Assembly: GCA_963576735.1 (NCBI GenBank)
Contig: OY755178.1
Span: 19,468,001-19,532,000, forward strand
Direction of reading: 5' to 3'
Length of the DNA stretch: 64,000 nt
From: Bedellia somnulentella
Lineage: Eukaryota; Arthropoda; Insecta; Lepidoptera; Bedelliidae
Made by a program: the position numbers and the translations under genes
In this document: positions 20,301 through 32,300 of the stretch, one piece after another
Layout: each line of letters starts with the position of its first letter
Numbering within the stretch: position 1 is the first letter of the stretch
The notes under the pieces: model-generated
Seen by the model: only the letters and a program-made list of their open reading frames with translations
Database searches by the model: none
Told to the model about the DNA's origin: nothing

Positions 20301-23300
20301 GACTATTATCGGCTAGGGAGCGTTGTCGCTACGTGTGTAGCAAAATCGGGATTGCGAAATTGAGTGCCGTTGCGATACGACGTACTTGCGGCTATAATTG
20401 TTCATTTCGAGCGAAAACATGGCGTAGGAGAAATATCGAGAAGCGTGGACCAAAGCTATCGATCTATTCAAAGATTTGCCATGTTTGTGGGATAAAAAAC
20501 CTAACGATTATTTCATAATTAGAATGTTTTGTTCATAAAAAACCTCATGTGGGGAAAAATAATATTAAAATACATTTTTTTTAAAATTGGAAACTATGCT
20601 CTCTCAGCATCCTTATTGTGAATAAGACCATTGAAATATGAAAGAAAGAAAGCGGCCTTGAATTCCATAAAAACAAAGATTTAGAATTGAATTTTTTTGT
20701 TACTACATACATAAATATTCTCACGCCGTCAGTTACCATTGGGGTAGGCAGAGACTATCGATCGCCACTTTGTACGATCCTGGCAAACCTCTCTGGCTTT
20801 GTTCACATCCATCAATCTTTTCATACATGCCCTTTTATTCTTCATACTTCGGACGCCTGCCTTTCTGAGCACATTTTCTATTTGATCCAAATGTGTCCTC
20901 CGAGGTCGTTCTCTACTAACATTACCTTCCACATTGGCTCTATATATCTCTTCACCAATTTACTGTCATCTATCCTCTCTAGGTGCCCAAACCATCTCAT
21001 CTTTCCTTTATCTATCTTTCTTACAATATAATCTTTTACACCACACCTTTCACGAATCACAGTATTCCTCACACAATCACATAACCTTACATTACAAACT
21101 TTTCTGAGGGATCTCATTTCTACTGCGTTCACTCTGTTTTCATGCTTCTTCAGCCACACCCAACATTCACTGCCATACATAAGCGTAGGAATGAGGACAG
21201 CATCATGCACAGCCATTCGGACCTTTTCGGACACCGATTGACTAGACATTAGACTATCCAGTGCTCCATTTACCGCATTACCCTTTTTCACTCTTCTCTC
21301 GATATCTTCATCACACTTTCCATCCCTAGTAAACAAACTTCCAAAATATACAAACTCTTTCACTTGTTCCACTTTCTTACCATTAATCTCAATCACGCAT
21401 TCGGTCATATTCACCTCTCTCTCAAGAACCATAGTTTTGGTTTTATCCACATTCACCCTCATTCCCTTTTTTTTCAAAAGACGCACATGCAATATTCATC
21501 ATCTTCATCATTCAATTCCTTAAGCTAGCAAGATATTATGTGTGAAGATTTGTAAATGGATAATTATTAAGTTTGTATCAAAAGTTTTAATGCGATTTAC
21601 AGCATAATGAGACAAAACGATACTTAAGTCGTTCTCATCTTGAATACTCATTTCAGAAATCGGGCGTTAGCCTTTCATCCACTATCACAAAATCTATCAT
21701 ACTTCTCTCGCTTCCTCGCTGTCTAGTATACATATGGATATCTTTGCGTTCAAACAACGTGTTCGTAACACAAAGATTCCTCTCCAAACATACATCACTT
21801 TCTCACCATTCTCGTTTACTCTTTTATCACCAAACTTTCCTAAAACTCTTTCACAACCGTTGCGTGACACACCAACCCAACCATTAAAATCTCCTACCAT
21901 AACAATTCTCTCATTTCATCATCCCATTCACAACATCGTCTAACAGATTCCAAAACTCCTCCCTCTCGGATAGTGATCTAGACATGACCGGAGCATACAC
22001 GCAAATTATGCGCATCCGGACAAGCTCTACCTTCACCTTTATCCATAGGAGCCTTGGACTCACACACGCAAAATCTTTCATGCACTTAGCCATCCTTTCA
22101 GATATCGGAAGTCCCACGCCTTGGCAAGCTCTGTCACTCTCGGCAACTCCCGACCAGATAAAAGCTGTAAATGGGCCAAGTTGTGAAACCTCTTTTTCCT
22201 AGCGTTTCGTTTCATTTACACACAGAAAATCTAGTTTTCTTTCTACCATAATCAAACATACTTTATCTAATTTTTCATGCATCCCTCCACACAAACTCAT
22301 CGTACTAAAGCGGGTCTCTTTAGCCCACTTTTCGCCCCGCGAGGAACCACGGCGAGCCACATCGCCGCATGCCACGTTTTTGTTACTCTACATTTTTGTT
22401 TATATATATTTTAAGATACTGGATATTTTTTTGTCGCGGGCTTTGATGGCGGTGACAGAATGAAGCAATTTTGTAACGATCATCCCTAACAATTTTGGTA
22501 ATAGTTATTTTATTAGCATTCGGTTGTGTTTCGCATGGCATATTAAAATGCGACATCTATAGGTCAATCTTTAAACTGCTAATAAAAATTAATGGTGCTT
22601 TTTAAGTAATATCGATATGGTCTGCAGAAGTCTGTACTATAGTGTATTTACCGAAACAAGTTAGTACGGGAGCCAGCAGATCGCACGTGATTGTTTGAAG
22701 ATAAAGAGACCAAGGGCGCGTTCAGACGTTCTTTTTTTGACTGCGGCTCGCCAGTCTATATTGTTACTCGTACGACTAAGCAGTACCGAACGAGCCTTAT
22801 GGATGCATCTTTACATTTCTAAGCGATTGTTTACACCCACTGACCGATAATGACGGTCATCTGTCCTTTTCATTTGCAAACAAATTCACGAATGAGAAGG
22901 CGCTATATTAATTTGTTTTGGTGAATAGACTATAGGTTGTACTAGATTTACAATAATAACTGCGGTTGTCACTCTTAATGACCATATATCACCAATGGAA
23001 TCGGAATATTTATTTGAAAAGTGGTATCACTTTGCAGTTGTATCATTTATATTTTGCATTAATATGATAATTGCAAATAATAACCAATGCTATGCAATAG
23101 CTTTACCGCGACAGTCCCTGGTGCCACACGTGTTTTCTAAATTGACAAAGAATTAATTAAATCTACTTTCTTTGTTAGAAATCTACCGATGTGCAAACAA
23201 AGTGACAAAATAAATATGAAATAATTTTATTTTATAGACAAGTGTAATATTGGTAATTTTATAAAATATTGAGGTATGAAGAAGTTGCATATCGAGAGGT

Positions 23301-26300
23301 CGCGAATAAATATCATTACTTTTAAGACGATACGCTGGGCTTTGACCACGACACAGTGGACATATTCGATTTATTAAAAATGAGAAAAAAATTGGACTAA
23401 ACTGACGTATTATTGACATTGGGCTGCCTAAACCATTAACACAATTTACCGATTCTAAAATAATCAATGGTATTAAACATTCAATAAATGCTACTTATAA
23501 CTGTAACAATTTTTAACACATTGATGTTTAAAATACCTTGTCTTTTGTGGACAGATTTCTGTTTATTTCATCGTCAAATATTTTTTCTTCTTATGAATAA
23601 TAATTCATAAATTGAAAATGCAAAAGTCCCAGTGTCGTGAAACAAGCGCAGTCAGTTGAAACCGGGAATCGAACCACAGTCCTCGTCTCATCATGAATAT
23701 AATTTGAAAATACTTATAATAATTACTAATAAATACAGTTTGAGAACCAAAGAGTAAATAATGACGGCAAATAATTTAAAAACGGAATTTTAGCACTTCC
23801 TTGACAAAGCGATGATCGTAAGGAGATCGTTATAGATGTTATCGACTTGTGTTTGTGGTGATGGGTGATGTGTGTGTGTGGGTAGTAAGGGTAGTAAGGG
23901 CAGTAAGGGGTGGGCAGTGTGCGGCGAGCGTGGACCCGCGAGCTATGGAGCTGGCGCGTCGTCGGCTGCCTTCCGCTGGCTGGCACGGCTCGTGGCGGCG
24001 CACGGGCGCTCGCCACCGTAGCATCACATACTCTAACTGTACTGACAACGATGATGATGGGAAAGCAAATAGTCTATTAATATTTTTTTCTTTGTTGACT
24101 GACTGATACGGTATCTCAGAACTTCACGAGAGTTGAAAAACGATTCTGTAACTATTTGGTCTACCATTATCATCTGTCGTTCTAGCAATAAAACACGTGT
24201 ACATTTGGAAACTCGCAATATAATATGACAAATATTAAGAAAAATCACTACGAAATATGTCTTTTAAAATTTAATATGGCGGCTGCACTCCTTTGCTTAG
24301 TATAGTGAACCCGGTTCCAAGTATATACGTGTACTTAATTATTTGTTTGAACTAATTCTAACATAAGCACAACGTTTAGATTACAATTGATATAGTAATC
24401 AAACAGTTATGCATATTGTTTTATATAGTTTGAGGAAGCAACCGAGATGAGTCTTATGGAATAAAAAATTATCGATAAAAAATTACAAATAAAAGCATTT
24501 GTTTTTGGATGAACGACTCATTGTGTTCGAATGTGGTGTGTTTGAGAGGTGGCATGCAAGTTACTGATATCATAGACTGGTTTGTGTGGCGAACTATTAG
24601 GGGGCAGACGGAGTAAAGTAAATATGATAGGTTGTTGAAATCGGTTGCAAATAAAAACTCAGAATGAAAAATAAATCGTTTAGATGTGTAGAGTATATAT
24701 TTTAGATAGGAGTCCCGAAAACGATATTTTACGCTTTTTAATTGATAACGAGAAAATCCTCAGTCAGGTAATTATTGTAATAGATTCATTTGAGCTAAGT
24801 CTGTTATTTAATGATAAAATATATAGAAGAAAACACAGAATTAGTTAAAGTGTTGTTTTTGTGAGAGTTAAGCTCATTTACACCACTATAGTATTTTCAC
24901 AGACTAGCTGTAGACGAGGTCATAAATCATGTCAGTGTTTCTATCTCGCTCCCACTTATGGGTCTTATGGGATGGTCTAGTGCCGTATTTTTTACATTTC
25001 GATAGTTATTTTTTGTGAATATTGAGGTTGGTTAAATTAAAATATAGTTATATTACTGAGACACTTATCTATTACTTTATTAAATGAATACACTAAGATT
25101 GAACAATATATTTATAAATAAATAATGCAATACTTAATCAAAAAGTTAAAACATTAATATATAATTAAATTCACAAGCGAAATCCTAATAATGAATGCTA
25201 ATAAAATTGTTTCTTAAATAGGCACATCATGGCATCGGGCACTGTTTTTGCATTTATATAAATACTCTCATTACGCATGTAGCAATTTGGGGTATTTTGC
25301 TACCTGAGTCGGTGATAAACACAAATATCGATAACGATGTTGCACATTTCCCAACCCTTTAACCGTTATGATTTATGACCGCGTCTGCAGCGAGCCAGCA
25401 AAAATACTATAAGTTTAGTAAAGTAACAGTCCCCCGGGGGACTCGATGTTTCTAGACAGAATACAAACACGGTATCAACTGCAACACAAGATCGTAGATG
25501 AACCGTACCTCTCGTGGTGCTAGTGCTCGCGTATCGTCTCGGGAGCCTATCTCTCGCGGTGTAATGTGGTGACGTTAGTGTGTGGTAGTGTGGTGGTGGG
25601 GTGGTGTCGTACCGTCCACGTGGTCCCGCGCCGGCGCGCCGGCCAGGCGGTGCGTGGCGCGCAGCACGCAGTCGCCGCCGGCCGCGTCGCACGAGAACAT
25701 GTGCACGGCGCCCGAGCCCAGCGCCACCGTCAGCCGGATCGTGCGCCCGCACCTGCAACCGCGAGATACGCCATGTTCATATGACACTCGTTTTATTTGT
25801 ACTACAAATACTAATGCCAGGAACACACAGCAAAATCTCGGGTTCCGCCTAGACCGATTATGTAAGCGAAAACGCAAAATAAATGACAGAGAACGATCGT
25901 TCAAAACGTTCAGCTTCTGTTAATCATTTCGAATATTAACAATAAGAGCAACTTAAGCTAACAACAAAATGCTAAAAAAATATAAATCAAGAATGGAAGA
26001 AAATATAAAAAATACCCTAAGGCTTTTTGAACCTTCGTAAAAGTAACTCGTAAGAATACCACACAAATACCACTAAACATACATTGCGTAGCTGTCGCGG
26101 CTAATAATGGGCAGGCTATTGCGAATTTGTTCGCGGCTCACTTTCAGTCAGTGTTCTTACATGTCGGACTCGTGCAACGAAAATATATTGTCAACAGTCG
26201 TACTTGACAAGGCTGAAATTAAATAGGCTCTATCAAAACTTAACATTTACAAAAGTTCAGTAGCAGACGATATACATCCATATTTTTTATAAAAATGAGC

Positions 26301-29300
26301 CTTGTCACTTGTTGAACCATATTCTATAATTTTTAATAAATCTTTAGAGTGGTAGTTTTCCTCTAAAGTGGAAATTGGCTCGAGTCATTCCGGTTCTTAA
26401 GACAAAAGATCATAATGATATTAAAAAGTATCGCCTAATATCGCTTGGCACTTCAAACCACAGCTAATAACCATAATAAACCATCAGCATGGTTTTATGC
26501 ATAAAAGATTAACGACCACAAATTTAATTCAATTTGCAAACGATTTCATGACTGCTTTGGATAAAAACGTTGAGGTTCATGCAATTTATGCTGATTTTTC
26601 AAAAGCATTGATATAGTTGACCATGAGATTACAGGATTGAAGATAATGCGGTTAGGTATGGTTCTCTCTTGCGTTGTTTTAGTAGCTACTTGCAGAATCG
26701 TAGCCAGTTGATTGCTTGCTGTGGCTACAATTCCCAGACACTTTCTGTTGCCTCTGGTGTTCCCCAGGGATCTCATTTTACCCCTCTATTATTTATAACT
26801 TTTATAAAAGACATTTTAGAAAATATTTCTAAGTCAAAAATATTAGTTTACGCTGATGATTTAAAAATATACAAGGAAATACACAACACTGGAGAAGATC
26901 CAATTCACCTGCAACAGGATTGGACGCAAATAACTAAGTGGTTCACTACAAACAGGATGTCCTTGAATGAGTCAAAATAATACAGTATCAACTTTAGCAG
27001 AATGCGTCATCAATCTTCACTCGATTATAAGGTCAATGATAAACCACTTAAACAAGTATCAGTGATCGGAGATCTTGGAGTAATGTTTGATGATGTTGCA
27101 AAATTTGATCAGCACATTAATGTCGTGTGCAAAAGAGCTAGCAAGGCGCTTGGTTTTGTGATCCGCAAAGCAAAAATCTTTCGTTCCCCATGCATTCTTG
27201 TTCTGCCGTACAATTCTTATGTGCGTAGTACTTTAGAGTATTGCAGTTGTTTCTGGAACCTCATATATTCTGTCCACTCAGATCGCATCGAAAGAATTCA
27301 GAAACGGTTTTGTTATCATCTGAGTTACGCCGATAATAAATCCCGTGTTCTTCCGACGTACACCGATCGTCTTCACTATTATGGCCTTGACACCCTTGCC
27401 AATCGTAGACCTTTTAATATTGCATAAAATTTTGAATTACGACATTGAAAGCCCCGATTTATTGCAGAAAATCAATGTAAATGTCCCACGCATTACAACT
27501 AGACTGGAAAACCGGTTACCATTCAAAACGAATATTTGTCGCACGAATGTAGGTTTACACGCTCCCCTTACTCGTATACAAAACACATGCAATAGACTTG
27601 GACATTTTTGCTGGTAATTTTATGGCGCATAGAGAGGATGGATGAAAATAAAGTAGCGAAAGAGATATATAAAGCCAATGTGGATGGGATCGTTATTAGA
27701 GGACTACCTCGTAAAGCGTTTCTAGATCAGATAGAAAACGTTCTTATAAAGGCGGGGGTCCGAAGTGAGAAAAATAAAAGAGCATGTATGAGAAGAATAA
27801 TGGATGTAAGGGAAGCAAGAGGGGTTTGTCAAGATCGTACTAAGTGGCGATCGATAGTATCAGCCTACCCCAATGGGAATAATGGGCGTGAGTAAGTAAG
27901 TATGAAATTATAATTGTAATTGTATTTTAGTTCCTTTTATTAAAATTAAGTTTTTGTTCTTTTATTAGTACATGTAAGTCACTTTAAATTTTTAATTTAG
28001 ATTGATGTTTTTAAAAACATAGGCATGTAGACTCAAAAGTTTTTAAGTTCTACAATGCGCATGTTGCTATGAAATGTATAATTGAATTTGTTATCTTGTT
28101 GTAAGCAACCTGTTTTTTGCGCAAATAAATAAATAAAATAAGTTTAGGAAGACCCTTGGTTTATTTGTTGGTGCGTGTGACGTTTTCTGCTATACTTAGG
28201 GTCCATAAACACGATTATTCGACCATTATAAAGCCTGCTCTACTAATACGCCACGAACTACCGCGGAAACTTGAAACTCGAGTGGAGACATTGTTCATGC
28301 CTTCGCATTCGCGGATTGCGGTGTTGCCCGTTTGGTGGCGGTTTTTTAGTCCGCGACAACAGGTACGCAGCAGTACTCACTGTTTTAATCGCAGTGTTGT
28401 ACACGATATTGTGGTTTGAAGGTTAGCTTTGGTGGAAATTTAAATTAATTAAAAGCTGCGCTTATACTATGGTAGAAATTGAAACATAATGTTTATGATN
28501 NNNNNNNNNNNNNNNNNNNNNNNNNNNNNNNNNNNNNNNNNNNNNNNNNNNNNNNNNNNNNNNNNNNNNNNNNNNNNNNNNNNNNNNNNNNNNNNNNNNN
28601 NNNNNNNNNNNNNNNNNNNNNNNNNNNNNNNNNNNNNNNNNNNNNNNNNNNNNNNNNNNNNNNNNNNNNNNNNNNNNNNNNNNNNNNNNNNNNNNNNNNT
28701 TTAGCGACCTTAACAACATTTTCAAAGGGCAGGAAGGTGGGTCAAACAGCCATTTAATACCCTGGCGGGATAAATAGTATTGGTATTATTAACAACTGCG
28801 GTCGGCAACAATACGGTTTCCCGGCGGACAGCAGGGATTGGGGGGCAATACCGAATTCTTTGTTTTCGGCGAGGATTACCAACGCTCATGCGTTCCGATT
28901 GTGGAACAAATTTTAAGGGTTCCAACAACTATCTTCAAGAAAGTTGTTGATTTTCTAGAGTCCAGCAAGAAGGACATTAACACTATTTTATCCCGCCAGG
29001 GTATTAAATGGCTGTTTGACCCACCTTCCTGCCCTCTGAAAAATGTTGTTAAGGTCGCTAAAACTCATTTGCGTCGCGTAATTGGTGAAACTGTACTTAC
29101 TTATGAGGAACTTGATACTGTATTTTGTAAAATTGAGAAAGTCCTCAATTTACGGCCCTTGTGCCCGCTCATCTTCGGATCCAAATGACTTGTAGGTGTA
29201 GGTTGTAAGATGAATCCACCAGCTGTTGGTGACCTTGTTTTAGTGAAGGATACTAACCTTCCGCCCTTACTGTGGCGCAAGAGGCGTATTCTTAAGTTGT

Positions 29301-32300
29301 TTCGGGTACAGATGGTACTCCTAGAGTTGTTGAGATCCTGGTGGGTGATTCTATTTTGAAAAGAGCGGTCGCAACTCTATCCCGACTCCCGAGTGATTAA
29401 AGCGGGCCCCATTGTAGCGGCCCGGGGCGGGGGGTATGTTCACGCCAGATTATTAAGTGCTAGTTTTAGTGTACGCGCGGCTTTAGCATATTCTATATTG
29501 AGCGATTGATAGATGGATGGATGAATGACTTACTCTTGACTTGTTCTCTGATTTGAATGGCGGGTTGTTGCATTGTAAAATTGTAGTTAATTTTGTATAA
29601 GATTTGAGTATTGTGATAATAATAGAAAGGGGCAGTGAATATTTGATTGTTTATATTGTGATTCGGTGGAATTGTGGACATATAAAAGTGATATCGTCCG
29701 TGAAAGTGAACCTTGATACCATTGAGTGCGGTCACCGGTGCACGCGTTGAACCAGGAATCATCTTAAGACAATCTTCGTAGAATACGAAAGAAAGTAAGG
29801 AAAGAATAACAGGAAACGATATCCCTTGGCTAGGGAATCGTATGTTGAGCAAAGATTGAATGCATTCAGATCTCAACAAAATATTGAAAATAGCCAGCAC
29901 ACCACTTGGAAGAACAAAGGACTGAACAACTCACCTTCCAGCGGCAGGTGAGTCCAATTTGTTATAATTACAATATTCTACATGAACACAGTGTAATCGC
30001 GCAATGTAAACGTACATACAAAAAAAAACACAATCGAATTGAATACCTCCCTTTTTGAAGTCGATAGATAAAGAGTGGACGGAGAGTGGTTCACAAGTGC
30101 AGTAATTTTACGGTATCGGGGCCTTTTAAATAATTGTTAAGCGATATAACTGGAAGCTCATCACCATCATTTCTAACTTTAAAGTTCTTGCTACGGGAAT
30201 CTATAACTATGAGTATATGTATGTTCATAAGATTGCAAAACAGTAATAGAATAATCACGATTAAAATGCAAAGACTTTACTGCTGGAAACATTAGGCTCT
30301 TTTTAATCTTCGACAAGTCGTCGTCGTACCCACACTGATATTTAATAAATACAAGACACGTTCATTACCTCCATGTTCACAAATGTATAATTTAACAGTG
30401 ATTGATCAATAATAATAAGAATTTACAAAGCATCTTCGATATTTAGCTCACTTTCTTAGCAGTGTGCATGAAGTTTTAAAAATAGTTATCGGTTAAGCAA
30501 AGTCCAAAGCAATCTCGTAGTGTTGACGCGCGATAGGTTACCTGCAGATGCACGGCGTCGAAGATCTGCACCTCGCCGCTGGCCACGGAGCCGGGGTAGG
30601 CCAGCAGGCAGCGCTCGGGCGCGCAGCACAGCGCGCACAGCCCGCGCGGGTTGGCCGGCGTGTCGCGGATCGTGTGCAGGATCTTCATGTCGCGGATGTT
30701 GTGGATGTGCAGCGACTCCTCCAGGCACACCACCAGGCGCTGGCGACCACAATACACACACATTACGCCTTGGTAGCCCATTGGAAATAACATAACTTCA
30801 GGTGAAATATTCAGATTTATTATTCGAATCCTAAGAGAGGTCTACACTATGTTACATTTCTTAAGATATTGCTTAACAATGGTTAATGGTGAGGATTGAC
30901 ATATGGCTCACTAACTTTTCCCAGTTAACTTTTATCTTATAACAGTGTATTTAAAAAAAGCAATATATTTATTTACGGAATATTGTCAAAATTTAAGTTG
31001 GAATAATGTACTTTTTTGATTTTAATTTCATTGTATTCTAACAAATAAACAGCATGGGACAAAATACCACATGCTGCGCATCACGTGTTTAGAAGCAAAG
31101 TTACTTCGGCCACCCTTTCGCAAATATACGGCTTCAATAATTCAGCCTTCTGTACATGAGAAAAAAACAATTATCTCAATAATTGAACAAGCCCCAATCG
31201 CACGATTTAACTCACAACTCTATTAAGAAGTATCGGATGTAATTTCGTCATATATTGTTCTACATACATCGACATAGATTTTCCCCTAATAACTATAAGG
31301 TAGTACTAATTACAAATAAGATCACGATGAAGGATCCTGCGCTGACCTTACCTTCCAGCTTTCTGCATCCTTCAAGTGGTCAGCGCATTACCAAAAGGCC
31401 TATCCACACTGCGTAGTAATGGTGAAAGGAGAAGAATAGTGTTCTTACCATCCGGTTGAGTTTGACGGCGAGGATGGTGTTGCTGTAGCTGTAGTTGCAG
31501 ATCTCCGTGCCCTTGCGGTAGTGGCACACGATCAGCTTCCTGCAATACGACAGCGAACGTTACTACCTTTGTATACCTTTGTTGGAGCTGAGCTCGACTG
31601 CTTCAAGTATCGTACACGGGGTGATAAGCATACATGCATATGCTCTCAATTCAAATCAGTTAGTGAGAGCTTTAAAATAAGCAGTTTTCGGAAGTTGGGA
31701 AACGGGTGGGCGAAGTTGGGTAATGAATAAAATATATAATTAAAATACTCGGATAACTTCCCTTTCATAACAATAGTATAAAATTAAATACAAAAGAGAT
31801 ATATCGATTTTATGACAACTTCATAGCTAAAAATATAATGTCTATTTAAATTACATACATACATATACTCACGGCTATAATTCCCTAAACGGGGTAGCCA
31901 GAGCTTTGGTATGAGAAATTCCTCAGCCACTTTTGGAAGTTGAGTGGGGAAAAGATGGTAATAGTAAATGTTTTGGTGACGTGTCTCCAACCACATCGCC
32001 CAAAAATCACTTGAAAAGCCCTTAACATACATATATACCCTTAGTCGCCTCTTACGATCACCCAAGGGTAGAAATGGGGTAGTGTTATTCTAAGCCGACA
32101 CTACACAGCAATTACATAATATTGATTATGTCATTCAAATGTTTGTTATCATCGTGCAATCATTCACCAACCATGTTTCCCAGCAACTACACATTTGGAC
32201 ATCTGCCAAAATATTTTATCATTAACAGTGACCATATTATATCTAAATATAATATGCTCGTCCATATAAGTGAAAGTAGAGAAAGCTTTCAGATGATGTT

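Larger units (their letters stand above)
20700..22372 (-). mobile_element. RTE-like LINE copy with the reverse transcriptase removed
   Basis: The 3' end (20700, CATACATAAATATTCTCACG) and C-terminal coding region (to 21492) match the copy at 453-6424. The 5' endonuclease part (about 21690-22372) also matches. The RT between them is replaced by about 170 bp of unrelated AT-rich sequence (21493-21665). The leader is lost at about 22372. Confidence 0.85.
26100..28139 (+). mobile_element. Jockey-like non-LTR retrotransposon remnant
   Basis: RT blocks in several frames: [17 protein letters not shown] and LISLGTS near 26390-26450, [14 protein letters not shown] near 26755-26790, [13 protein letters not shown] near 26845-26882 (catalytic YADD), then the thumb and C-terminal region [31 protein letters not shown] and RIERIQKRF (27076-27307). 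It ends GCGCAAATAAATAAATAAAA at about 28139. An RTE-like 3' fragment is inserted at about 27615-27905. Confidence 0.75.

Noticed and set aside
23650..23690. tRNA gene on the minus strand
   Set aside because: A B-box-like GGTTCGATTCCCGG is present but there is no A box or cloverleaf.
25566..25923. Plus-strand open frames over the GC-rich 25.6-kb block
   Set aside because: They are shadows of the minus-strand Atg18a exon, which has splice sites, matching phases and family similarity.
29493..29900. 135-codon minus-strand frame
   Set aside because: It lies antisense in the presumed BEL/Pao LTR and has no recognisable domain.
30486..30795. Open frames in other registers over Atg18a exon 4
   Set aside because: High GC removes stops in all frames. 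Only the frame encoding the WIPI2 segment is conserved.
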